Source of the DNA: CALMFG01 sp963674805 | GTDB lineage: Bacteria > Bacillota > Clostridia > Christensenellales > CALMFG01 | Direction of reading: 5' to 3' | Length of the DNA stretch: 64,000 nucleotides | Assembly: GCA_963674805.2 (NCBI GenBank) | Contig: CAXXNY010000022.1 | Location: 124,001 to 188,000, forward strand | In this document: piece by piece, positions 17,831 to 25,960 of the stretch | Numbering within the stretch: position 1 is the stretch's first letter | Layout of the letters: each line of letters starts with the position of its first letter | Notes under the pieces: generated by a model | Seen by the model: only the letters and a program-made list of their open reading frames with translations | What the model was told of the DNA's origin: nothing | Database searches by the model: none | Position numbers and translations under genes: made by a program

Positions 17831-18277
17831 CTATTTAATAACACCTTTTTGGATCATAACATTTGCATAAATCGCTTCTTCTCCGGATTGGATAATGCAA
17901 TATGATTTTTTTGCCGCGTCGTAAAAATCAAAACGTTCGATAAACCCGATTGCTTTTTCGCCGCGCTCATCAAATTTTTCAACGATTTTCTTATATTCAT
18001 TCCATATTGGTATATTAATGTCCTTGTCGCGGTCCGTCTTCTGCATCAGCGAGACCGGCTGATCGCAGTAGCTGTCACACGGTATCAAGGTCAATATCGC
18101 TTCTAAAAGCTGTGTTCCGGAGATGCCGTCAGCTCGAAGGAATTTTGCACCGCCTTCTTTGGCCATTCTCTTTCCCGGAAAGTTTGCATCGCCGATCACA
18201 ATGACATCGCTGTGGCCCATTTCACACAGCGTTGCGATAATTTCCGGTGATAGAATTTTAGGTGTATTGATTAACAT
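17831..18277 (-). CDS. fucU: L-fucose mutarotase FucU (RbsD/FucU family)
   Basis: The 148-residue protein has the family signature near the N-terminus, MGHSDVIVIGDANFP, and the late FIERFDFYDAAKKSYCIIQSGE segment with the conserved Tyr. FucU interconverts alpha and beta anomers of L-fucose so that the isomerase gets its preferred form. It is the last gene of the locus-A operon, with AAAGGAG before the ATG. The nearby FucI supports fucose rather than ribose, although the families overlap. Confidence 0.9.
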   Translation of the reverse strand: MLINTPKILSPEIIATLCEMGHSDVIVIGDANFPGKRMAKEGGAKFLRADGISGTQLLEAILTLIPCDSYCDQPVSLMQKTDRDKDINIPIWNEYKKIVEKFDERGEKAIGFIERFDFYDAAKKSYCIIQSGEEAIYANVMIQKGVIK

Positions 18278-18489
18278 TTTGTGCTCCTTTAAAGCATATC
18301 TTTTAGTATCATGGTTTTTTTTATTAGTAGAATTGCTGTCTTATATCGGCGCCAGCCGAAATTTTCTTAAACAAAGCCCACAGGCAGAATCATTCATTTA
18401 CCTGCTGGCTGTTTTGCCGAATACTTATATCTTTATCACGCTCACATCAGAAAATATAATGGAGTGGCAAAATCCTGTTTTAAAGCGCC

Positions 18490-19965
18490 TTACTTACCCA
18501 CGATTTTTTTGTATCGGTTAAAACTATCCGCCCAGGCATCCACATCCGTTGGGCTGAAAGTTTTTACATCGCAGGATTCCCGGATAACCGAGCGCATCTC
18601 CGCCAGATCCTTTACCCCGCCGGATGCTTTAATCTGAACCATCAGGTTCCCAATCGCCGTCGCTTCTGCCGGCCCCGCTACCACCATTCGATTGATTGCA
18701 TTGGCGGTCATTTGGTTCAGCATGTCGTTCTTTGATCCTCCGCCGACAATATGCAGCACATCAATCTGCTCGCCCTTTAACTGCTCAAGGCCGACAAAAG
18801 CTTCGCGGTAGCACATAGCCAAGCTCTCATATACCGTTCGTGCAATCTCACCGATCGTTTCCGGCACCTTTTGCCCGGTATTCCGGCAATACTGCTGCAC
18901 ATTCCCGACCATGTTGCTGCCATCAAAAAACATATGATCATCAACATCAATAAACGATTGAAATGCCGGCGCTTCTTTTGCATTATTAACAACTTCATCC
19001 CAGCTGATGGGTTTTTTATGGTCCCATTCCCGCTTGCAGTTTTGTATAATCCAAAGGCCCATGATATTCCGCAGCAAGCGGTATCCGCCCGTGATGGTGC
19101 CTTCGTTTGTAAACGAATGATTAAAGACAACGTCATTTATAATGAGTTTATCGTTCTCAATCCCCATCAGCGACCATGTCCCTGACGATAAAAACGCATA
19201 ATTCTTGGTCGATGCAGGCACCGAGGCAACCGCGGAAGCCGTATCATGCGAACCGACGCAGTAAACCGGCGCAGTTTGCGATAATCCCGTACTTTCAACA
19301 ATATGCGGATATAAATCGCTCTTTTTCTCACCGCTCAGCTTAACTTCCGGCAGTAAATCCGGCTTAATGCCCAGCATATCAATTAAACCCTTGCTCCATG
19401 TACGGCCGTCCAGCATCTGCGTCGTCGACGCATGCGTATATTCGCATGACGCTTCCCCGCACAACATGTATGCGATTAAGTCCGGCAAGAGCAACAGCTT
19501 ATCCGCTGCCTCTAGCTGCGGATCTTTGCTCTGCACCATATCATAAAGCTGGTACAAAGTATTATACTCAAAATTGGCATTGCCCGAGATATTAAAAGCC
19601 GCTTTCTCACCATATTTCTGGTGAAACGCCTTCATGCCTCTTAGGCCTCGGGCATCCCGGTATGCTCTCGGATTGCCGGCAAGCCGCCCCTGACTGTCAA
19701 TTAATCCAAAATCGACACCCCATGTATCGATACCGATCCCGTGGATGGGGTCGCTGTATTTCTTGGAATAGGCTTTCAGCCCCTCAATAATAGAAGAATA
19801 GAGGTGCAGAATGTCCCAATAGTAGGCATCGTTTACCTGAACATAATCATTGCTGAAGCGATACAGTTCTTCAAAGGTGATTTCCTTTTGATTAAATTTC
19901 CCCAAAATAATCCGACCATTGCTTGCGCCAAGGTCGACTGCAATATAATGTTTTTGTCGTTCCAT
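18490..19965 (-). CDS. rhaB: Rhamnulokinase-type FGGY carbohydrate kinase
   Basis: The 491-residue FGGY kinase reads most like RhaB: HYIAVDLGASNGRIILG at the N-terminus, GIDTWGVDFGLID with the catalytic Asp region, RDARGLRGM, and LSSGTWSLMGIE and HIVGGGSKNDMLNQMTANA in the C-terminal ATPase half. It phosphorylates a 6-deoxyketohexose, either L-rhamnulose or L-fuculose, to the 1-phosphate. In this operon the isomerase is FucI, so L-fuculose is a plausible real substrate. No aldolase for the 1-phosphate is in the window, so that step must be encoded elsewhere. Confidence 0.87.
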   Translation of the reverse strand: MERQKHYIAVDLGASNGRIILGKFNQKEITFEELYRFSNDYVQVNDAYYWDILHLYSSIIEGLKAYSKKYSDPIHGIGIDTWGVDFGLIDSQGRLAGNPRAYRDARGLRGMKAFHQKYGEKAAFNISGNANFEYNTLYQLYDMVQSKDPQLEAADKLLLLPDLIAYMLCGEASCEYTHASTTQMLDGRTWSKGLIDMLGIKPDLLPEVKLSGEKKSDLYPHIVESTGLSQTAPVYCVGSHDTASAVASVPASTKNYAFLSSGTWSLMGIENDKLIINDVVFNHSFTNEGTITGGYRLLRNIMGLWIIQNCKREWDHKKPISWDEVVNNAKEAPAFQSFIDVDDHMFFDGSNMVGNVQQYCRNTGQKVPETIGEIARTVYESLAMCYREAFVGLEQLKGEQIDVLHIVGGGSKNDMLNQMTANAINRMVVAGPAEATAIGNLMVQIKASGGVKDLAEMRSVIRESCDVKTFSPTDVDAWADSFNRYKKIVGK

Positions 19966-20089
19966 CTTTCTTCTTCTTTCTTCAGGTGTTTTATTGCATT
20001 ATTATTCTACACCAAAATATCTTTTCAAGAAACACCTTATGGCTTTTATTCAGCCGAATATATCAAGATATTCGCCGAACGCCAATTAC

Positions 20090-21268
20090 CTAAACATCAA
20101 GCTCGTATAAGTCTCCGATTTCGGGCGACAGCACGCCGCAGCCTGACTCCGTTACGACAATTCCCTTCTCCCATCTGACGCCGAATTGTTGCGTCGAGAT
20201 AAAGGTATCGATCTGAAATGTCATGTTTGGCGCAAGATTATAATTTGATGTTGTTTCCACCCACGGTGCTTCCACCTCAATGATTCCCGTGCCGTGAAGC
20301 GGCCCGTAAACAAAGTTTTCCTGATAGCCGTTATCCACATAATACTGATAAAACTGCTTCGCGATATCGCTTGCTAAAACACCGGCTTTAATCTGTTCCT
20401 GTGTCCAAAAGTGCGCTTCTCTGCCGAACAACACCACGTCGCGCCGTTTCCCTTCCAGCTTGCCCAATACAACCGGATATCCGATAGCGGCGGAGTAGCC
20501 GTCTATCTTTGCCGATAAATTAAGCTGAACGATATCACCCTTCTGCAATTTACGATAGGATGAGCGAGAAATCGCGTGCCGCGTTGAGGCTTCAGAAAAC
20601 ACGTACATGGGCAGCCCTTCATACTCAGCACCTTGTTCATAGATTACGCGCTGTGCGACGCCCACCATTTGAAGCTCGGTCATGCCGGGCTTGATTTCTT
20701 TTATCACCTGCTGGGATGCCAGTTCAGCGATTCGATATCCTTCTCTTAAGCAATTCAGTTCATTTTCTGACTTAATCGAACGCAGCGACACCATGATGTC
20801 TCCGGCGTCAATAATTCCAGCCTCTGGGAACGCTTCTTTTATGGCATTCATAATCGTTACCGATGTATCCAGATATGATGCCACACCGATTTTTAATTTC
20901 TTGCCGGATACGCCGATCGCTTTAAACACGTCGTTAAAAGTATCCGCTTTTAACTCAGGATAGTCCGGGTTTGCGCCTTCACGGTATGCTTTTAGAACAA
21001 AAAGTTTATCCAGCTTGTTCCGGTCTTTCCCGAATTCGCCGGACTCCGGGCCGACCATCAGGGCGGCATCCCCGTTTGCCGCAACCGCTACACCGCAGCG
21101 CTCAAAAAGCGGCCAGAACCCGGAGAAATACCGTGCATTTGCATAGTCAGATTCATTTGAGTTCACAATTAAAGCATCTAATCCCTTATCCTGAATCAGC
21201 TTAGCGGCCCGCTTTACGCGTACCTTATATTCATCGTCAGGAATACATATTGTTCCGTGCTCCAGCAT
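20090..21268 (-). CDS. M24-fold protein lacking metal ligands, creatinase-like
   Basis: The 392-residue protein has the two-domain pita-bread layout of aminopeptidase P and creatinase: a creatinase-N-like domain (about 15-145) and an M24 domain (about 165-392). Of the five metal ligands of the peptidases, the first Asp is Asn (VQLNLSAKIDGY) and the second is Ala (GYSAAIGYP). The His (LHGTG) and last Glu (GVRWEKG) remain, and the fourth, Glu, is Asp. The LN...GY.A pattern is what I recall in metal-free creatinases, so C-N hydrolysis of an amidine or amide is more likely than peptidase action. It lies in a sugar operon with a creatininase-family gene. GGAGGG precedes the ATG. A close paralog is found in locus B. 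Confidence 0.85.
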   Translation of the reverse strand: MLEHGTICIPDDEYKVRVKRAAKLIQDKGLDALIVNSNESDYANARYFSGFWPLFERCGVAVAANGDAALMVGPESGEFGKDRNKLDKLFVLKAYREGANPDYPELKADTFNDVFKAIGVSGKKLKIGVASYLDTSVTIMNAIKEAFPEAGIIDAGDIMVSLRSIKSENELNCLREGYRIAELASQQVIKEIKPGMTELQMVGVAQRVIYEQGAEYEGLPMYVFSEASTRHAISRSSYRKLQKGDIVQLNLSAKIDGYSAAIGYPVVLGKLEGKRRDVVLFGREAHFWTQEQIKAGVLASDIAKQFYQYYVDNGYQENFVYGPLHGTGIIEVEAPWVETTSNYNLAPNMTFQIDTFISTQQFGVRWEKGIVVTESGCGVLSPEIGDLYELDV

Positions 21269-21333
21269 CCTTGCCCTCCTGTCTGAGTTTTCTTCATTAT
21301 ATATAGTTCTTATATACTTAATTCATTATATAA

Positions 21334-21684
21334 TTATGCATGATAAAAAATGCGTTTCATATCATGATAGAATTCACTGTTTTGGTCAAACGGATAGATT
21401 TCAAAACAAGGCTTTGTATGTGTCCACCATTCCTGTGTTACCGGATCCTGCGCCATCTTTTCCATATCGGCATCAAAGTCCTCGCCGGTATATTCAAAAT
21501 ACGCAAATACCATGTCATCATGAAGAAAAATGGAATAGTTTCTTAAATTACATTCCGTAATCGTCTTTAACACTTCCGGCCACGGATTCGCGTGCAGTTC
21601 ACAGTATTCGTCAATCTTTTCGCGCTTCAACCGTCCCAGTTGTCCGAAATATTTTACGGTTTGATCGGCTTCTTTTTTCATCAT
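21334..21684 (-). CDS. RhaM-type L-rhamnose mutarotase family protein (copy 1)
   Basis: The 116-residue ferredoxin-like-fold protein belongs to the L-rhamnose mutarotase family. It keeps the catalytic His segment (YCELHANPWPEV), the NYSIFLHDD strand and the conserved paired Trp (EWWTHTKP). The family converts the anomers of L-rhamnose. It begins four bases after the stop of a second family member, so the two are translated from adjacent frames. The ribosome binding site is weak, which suggests coupling to the upstream copy. Which deoxy sugar it acts on is unclear in an operon with fucose isomerase. Confidence 0.85.
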   Translation of the reverse strand: MMKKEADQTVKYFGQLGRLKREKIDEYCELHANPWPEVLKTITECNLRNYSIFLHDDMVFAYFEYTGEDFDADMEKMAQDPVTQEWWTHTKPCFEIYPFDQNSEFYHDMKRIFYHA

Positions 21685-21688
21685 TTTA

Positions 21689-22012
21689 TTAATCCAGATG
21701 ATAGACTTCTTCCATCGCGGACCAAAACTCGCCTTCCTTTTTATCCGCTAACGGCTGCATCAACGGTTTAACGAGGTCCCACCATTTCTGGGTCGTCGGG
21801 TCCGCCGCCATTTTCGCCATATCCGCTTCAAAATCATCGCCCATATATTCATAGTAGGCAAACATATAATCTCCGCGCTGAAAAATCGAATAATTTCGGA
21901 TGTTGCATGCCTTAATCATTTCGTTTACACCCGGAATCGGGTTTGCATGATAACGCTTATAGGCCTCAAGTCCTTCGGGCTTAATCATAATCATTTCGCC
22001 TGATCTTTTCAT
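21689..22012 (-). CDS. RhaM-type L-rhamnose mutarotase family protein (copy 2)
   Basis: The 107-residue paralog of the next gene keeps YKRYHANPIPGV, NYSIFQRGDYMFAYYEY and KWWDLVKP. The Trp-Pro-Glu of the usual HxxxWPE segment is Ile-Pro-Gly here, so one active-site neighbour has changed. I start at the ATG six bases after GGAGG; a TTG two codons earlier gives a longer frame. The pair may form a heterodimer or serve two sugars, which is a guess. Confidence 0.82.
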   Translation of the reverse strand: MKRSGEMIMIKPEGLEAYKRYHANPIPGVNEMIKACNIRNYSIFQRGDYMFAYYEYMGDDFEADMAKMAADPTTQKWWDLVKPLMQPLADKKEGEFWSAMEEVYHLD

Positions 22013-22056
22013 ATCCAACCTCCGGATCTTCGGTTTCGTTCAGTATATGCTTATTA

Positions 22057-23103
22057 TTAATAAATCTCCTGGGCTTCATCGAACATCGCTTTGATATTCG
22101 CAGGCGGCACGTCTGACTGTATCGCCTCATGGCTTGGTGAAATAATCAGCCCGGTCGGGAACAGCGTTCTCAAATGTTTGACGCTTGCCTTGACCTCTTC
22201 GGGTGTTCCATTCGGTAGCAGTTCCTGTGTATCGACTCCGCCGCAGAAAGAGACCTGATCGCCGAATTTTTCCTTTAATCCTTCAGGTTCCATCCCCACC
22301 GCAAGCGCCTGAATCGGATGAATCGCATCCACGCCCGCTTCAATCAGCATCGGGATAGCCCGCGCAATTGATCCGCAGGAATGATATATCACTTTAACGC
22401 CATAGCTGTGGATCAAATCCACTAGCTGTTTTGCGCCGGGTATGACAAACTCTTCGACCATATTCGGGCTGATCATCAAATCCAGCTGGCTGCCGATATC
22501 ATCACCGATCAGTACGGCATGCACTTTCCCTTTTGTCGCTTCAAGGAATATCTTCAGCGCTTTTAAATAAAACGCCATGATCTTGTCATTCACATAATGC
22601 ACCAACTCAGGATTGGCAAGCATATTCATCATTGCGGTTTCCATACCGAATGCCGCACAGAAATCCTGAAAGTGCGCCGCCCATGCCATACCTAATATGG
22701 TCTTATCATTCGGCGCTTCGTCAACAAGCCGCTTACATTCCGCAGGATCAATATACAGCTCCGGATCCGGCCATGGGAATCCTGAATTTTCAGCTTCTTC
22801 GACTGTCTCGATATTTGCAAAGAACCCATCCGCCGTCAGCGTCCGGTGTTCGGTATCCACATTGCTTCCGCCCATATACCAGTCGAATGCCGCGTACAGT
22901 GCCGAACATGTCGGTGATTGGTATGGCACTTCGATTGCATAAAAGTCGTCGCCGCAGGTTGCCTTTAATTCTTCCAATGTATTCACGCCGAAGTATTCGC
23001 ATAACTTGGGAACCTCGCTCGGCGTCGGCATACCCATCCAACAGGCAGGCCGGTCAACCGGCTGGCGTTCGATTGTCGCATAAAATCTTTCGATACTGTT
23101 CAT
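22057..23103 (-). CDS. Uroporphyrinogen-decarboxylase-family protein (methyltransferase-like)
   Basis: The 348-residue TIM-barrel protein belongs to the UroD superfamily. The metal-site segment IYHSCGSI with a later SFCGGVDTQELLPNGTPEEV is the pattern of the cobamide methyltransferases (MtaA/CmuA) rather than of true haem enzymes. Haem biosynthesis genes are absent nearby, so it is not HemE. AAGGAG lies seven bases before the ATG chosen. Its place between a creatininase-family gene and two mutarotases suggests action on the same imported compound, perhaps demethylation of a methylated sugar or amine. No corrinoid protein gene is in the window to confirm this. Confidence 0.78.
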   Translation of the reverse strand: MNSIERFYATIERQPVDRPACWMGMPTPSEVPKLCEYFGVNTLEELKATCGDDFYAIEVPYQSPTCSALYAAFDWYMGGSNVDTEHRTLTADGFFANIETVEEAENSGFPWPDPELYIDPAECKRLVDEAPNDKTILGMAWAAHFQDFCAAFGMETAMMNMLANPELVHYVNDKIMAFYLKALKIFLEATKGKVHAVLIGDDIGSQLDLMISPNMVEEFVIPGAKQLVDLIHSYGVKVIYHSCGSIARAIPMLIEAGVDAIHPIQALAVGMEPEGLKEKFGDQVSFCGGVDTQELLPNGTPEEVKASVKHLRTLFPTGLIISPSHEAIQSDVPPANIKAMFDEAQEIY

Positions 23104-23127
23104 CTTCATTCTCCTTGTAAACAATCG

Positions 23128-23865
23128 TTACTTAATGGTTTGGCGCAGCCATTCAAGCGCGTGTCCCACCATCATATTTCCGGTTTCTTCGCTTGCTTCG
23201 CGCGCACTTTTTGCATACCATTCCGTGTTTTGATTACAACGTGCAAGGTCAACGTTTTCCGGCCAGGTTGCCATCATAAGCGATGTTTCCCACTTACCTG
23301 CATGGTCGAATCCGCCGCACTTGATTTGTGCTTCTTTACCGACGAGAGGTATGATCTTAATATAGGAAAACGGGTCGTCCCCTTCTCCGAGATTTTCATA
23401 ATAATGTTCAAACTGATCGTCGCCCCACCAGCCCTGGCCCAGCGTTTCTTCCATATACGCCATGGTCACCTTCTTCGCCGCTTTATGGCAGGCAATGGTC
23501 ATGGGCATCAGTCCGCCGGCTTCGGTCTGATGGTGGGCAACAAGATAGATATTCTTGTTGCCCGCATCAATCATTGATTTTAAAATACAATACATATAAT
23601 CCGCATACGTGTCCTCGTCCACATGGAAATGTCCGGGCCGCGGACCGCATACCGCATATGAGGCCACCCCATACCAGATCGGGGGGCAAATAACAATTTC
23701 TTTTTCTTGTTCTAGCTTGTTTAAACATCCCGTTATCACAAGCGTATCAGTTGCGACAGAAGCGTGATGTGCGTGATACTCCATCGTTCCCACCGGAATC
23801 ACATAAGGCACACGGCGTTTAACAGTGTCTTCGATTTCTTCATAAAACATGTTAATGAGCTGCAT
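23128..23865 (-). CDS. Creatininase-family amidohydrolase
   Basis: The roughly 245-residue protein has the creatininase metal motif GTMEYHAHHASVATDTL (Glu, His and Asp ligands), a YLVAHHQTEAG segment in place of the usual NGHGGN, and HAGKWETS with the conserved Glu. Family members hydrolyse cyclic amides, formamides or peptides using two metal ions. The second ATG is preferred because AAAGGA stands nine bases before it. Creatininase makes creatine and creatinase (M24 fold) cleaves it, and both families occur in this operon. The true substrate here is unknown and is unlikely to be creatinine itself given the sugar genes. Confidence 0.84.
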   Translation of the reverse strand: MQLINMFYEEIEDTVKRRVPYVIPVGTMEYHAHHASVATDTLVITGCLNKLEQEKEIVICPPIWYGVASYAVCGPRPGHFHVDEDTYADYMYCILKSMIDAGNKNIYLVAHHQTEAGGLMPMTIACHKAAKKVTMAYMEETLGQGWWGDDQFEHYYENLGEGDDPFSYIKIIPLVGKEAQIKCGGFDHAGKWETSLMMATWPENVDLARCNQNTEWYAKSAREASEETGNMMVGHALEWLRQTIK

Positions 23866-23895
23866 GGTCATACTTCCTTTGTTTTATTCATTCTG

Positions 23896-24927
23896 TTATG
23901 ATTTTGTCGCTTCCGGAATTGCCTTTTTTGCGCGTTTCTTAACACGGCCGTTTTCCAGCAGACGCGTGGTTGCCATCAGAACAATCAACAGCATGGTTGC
24001 GGAAATCAAGTTGCCGTAATACGAGTTCAGCGCCGGGAACATATTGACCCCGGATGCGATAATCTGAATCGTCACGATCGCGATTAATACATTTTTAATC
24101 TTGCCCATGCCGCCGTCAGGCAGAACGCCCGCCAGCACCAGGATTAAGATAGCACGCATCAGATAAGAAGATCCGAAGTCCGCCCTGATGGAGTTCATCG
24201 TTGAGACCATCAGCATAGCGCCGATCGCGGCGCAGATACCGCTGATAATGAAAGTCGCATTGATCATCCGTGTCGTGTTAATCGCACTGAATCTTGCCGC
24301 TTTCTGGTTGGAGCCGACCATATAAAGCTTCTTACCGTAGGTGGTATATTTTAATAGGAACGCACATATCAGGAACACGCCTAAGAATATGAGCAGCGGC
24401 AGCGGCAGGAAGCCGAATACCTTGATATGCCCGACTTCACTGTAAACCAGCGGAATCCCGGATACCGCATCCCCTCTAGTTAATGCAATCCCCAATCCTC
24501 TAAATACCATTTGGGTGGATAGTGTTGCCAATATTGACGGAATCCCCAAACGTGATATCAGTGTACCGTTTATGAATCCGCCAACCGCGCCGATTGCGAT
24601 CGCTAGAAGAACCGCACCGACAACGACCAGATTTGTCTGGCTTTCGGGAATCCTGCCATCCGTTGCCATCAGCATAAACTTGCAGGCAAAGATAGCCGCC
24701 ATATCGCCGAGTGCAACGAATGAAACGTCGATATTCCCGCTGATAAAGCAGAACATGACCCCCAACGCAAACACGCCGTATTCCGGGAACTGTGCCGCCA
24801 TTGACATCCACTGCGATCCTTTCCAAAGCGTATCGGGTTTTGCGATGGTAAATGCAATGAGTACAATCGTTAATAATCCAAGCAGAAGGAACGAGTAGTT
24901 AAATTTTAAACCCTTACTTTTATTCAT
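23896..24927 (-). CDS. Ribose-type ABC transporter permease (second of pair)
   Basis: The 343-residue RbsC-family membrane protein has about nine or ten transmembrane segments. The conserved family features are visible: EYGVFALGVMFCFISGNIDVSFVALGDMAA early, GFINGTLISRLGIPSILATLSTQMVFRGL, and YMVGSNQKAARFSAI near the cytoplasmic ATPase-contact loop. It works with the other permease, the twin-domain ATPase and the lipoprotein binding protein of this operon. Heteromeric permease pairs occur in the rhamnose (RhaPQ) and AI-2 (LsrCD) importers. AAGGAGG lies before the ATG. Confidence 0.92.
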   Translation of the reverse strand: MNKSKGLKFNYSFLLLGLLTIVLIAFTIAKPDTLWKGSQWMSMAAQFPEYGVFALGVMFCFISGNIDVSFVALGDMAAIFACKFMLMATDGRIPESQTNLVVVGAVLLAIAIGAVGGFINGTLISRLGIPSILATLSTQMVFRGLGIALTRGDAVSGIPLVYSEVGHIKVFGFLPLPLLIFLGVFLICAFLLKYTTYGKKLYMVGSNQKAARFSAINTTRMINATFIISGICAAIGAMLMVSTMNSIRADFGSSYLMRAILILVLAGVLPDGGMGKIKNVLIAIVTIQIIASGVNMFPALNSYYGNLISATMLLIVLMATTRLLENGRVKKRAKKAIPEATKS

Positions 24928-24942
24928 TATTCTTCCCTCCTT

Positions 24943-25947
24943 CTATATGCTGCGGCGTTTCGCCTGAACCGCCGAGATTGTGACACCCGCTAAGATGACT
25001 AATCCGTTAAAGAAATCCTGCCAGTAAGAGTCGATGCCAATCAGCAGCAAACTGTTCGATATCACCGTAATCAGCCCGATTGCTGTCAGGGTTCCAAACA
25101 CACTGCCTTCACCGCCGTAGATGCTGGCGCCGCCGAGTATAACCGCCGGAATAACCTTTAAGTCCCAGCCGTTTAGTCCTCTTGGGATCGACTGGCGCAC
25201 CATACAGACACGTAAGATGCCGATAACACCGGCAATCAGTCCGACTAGTGAATACAGCCAGAATTTCGTTCTCTTGACATTGATCCCAGCACGTTCCGCA
25301 GAGACTTCATTGCCGCCGATTGCGTACAGCGAACGGCCGAACATGGTATATTTTAAGACAAACCATACAAGGACAGCCAATGCCACAAACAGCAGGAACG
25401 CCGTCGGCATTGTCGAGCGCATGCCCGTTGAACTATATACTTCAAATAACTGAGATTCCCCAAAATATCTTAATCCTAATGGCAGTGTTGATGTGATTTC
25501 CCGCATCTGGAGCAGCCCCATACTGATACCCAGAAACAGGGTTTGGGTTCCCAGTGTTACAATCATCACGTTCACTTTGAAACGAGAAATTATAATCCCG
25601 TTAAGCATTCCCAGTACCAGGCCGATAGCAGCTGCCAGCACAAACGCCAGCCAGGCTGTTTCCTGGCACCATCCCATGTTAAGGCAGATCGTTGTCGTCA
25701 CCGCATAAGTCAGTGAGGCCAGTGTCGGGAACGACAAATCAAATCCGCCGGAGATGACCACCATCAAGTTAATCAGCGCAAACATACCAAAGATAACCAT
25801 GGAGCGCGCGATATCGACGATTGAGTTTGGTTCAAACAGCTGTCCGCCTGAGATAATCTGGATCGCGATGCACATCGCAACCAAAATCAGGAAGATATAA
25901 AATTCTGTTCTTTGCGTCATCCGACGCAGTTTGTTTCTAAATTGCAT
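24943..25947 (-). CDS. Ribose-type ABC transporter permease (first of pair)
   Basis: The 334-residue RbsC-family permease has GMFALINLMVVISGGFDLSFPTLASLTYA, GMLNGIIISRFKVNVMIVTLGTQTLFLGI and YAIGGNEVSAERAGI in the usual positions. It ends 15 bases before its partner and starts 13 bases after the ATPase gene. With the partner it forms the membrane channel of the importer. An L-fucose, L-rhamnose or related sugar is the likely cargo from the operon content. Confidence 0.92.
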   Translation of the reverse strand: MQFRNKLRRMTQRTEFYIFLILVAMCIAIQIISGGQLFEPNSIVDIARSMVIFGMFALINLMVVISGGFDLSFPTLASLTYAVTTTICLNMGWCQETAWLAFVLAAAIGLVLGMLNGIIISRFKVNVMIVTLGTQTLFLGISMGLLQMREITSTLPLGLRYFGESQLFEVYSSTGMRSTMPTAFLLFVALAVLVWFVLKYTMFGRSLYAIGGNEVSAERAGINVKRTKFWLYSLVGLIAGVIGILRVCMVRQSIPRGLNGWDLKVIPAVILGGASIYGGEGSVFGTLTAIGLITVISNSLLLIGIDSYWQDFFNGLVILAGVTISAVQAKRRSI

Positions 25948-25960
25948 GATTTTATTCCTC

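Noticed and set aside
17575..17838. An 87-codon plus-strand frame
   Set aside because: It runs through the minus-strand terminator and hairpin downstream of fucU and has a very basic, unstructured product.
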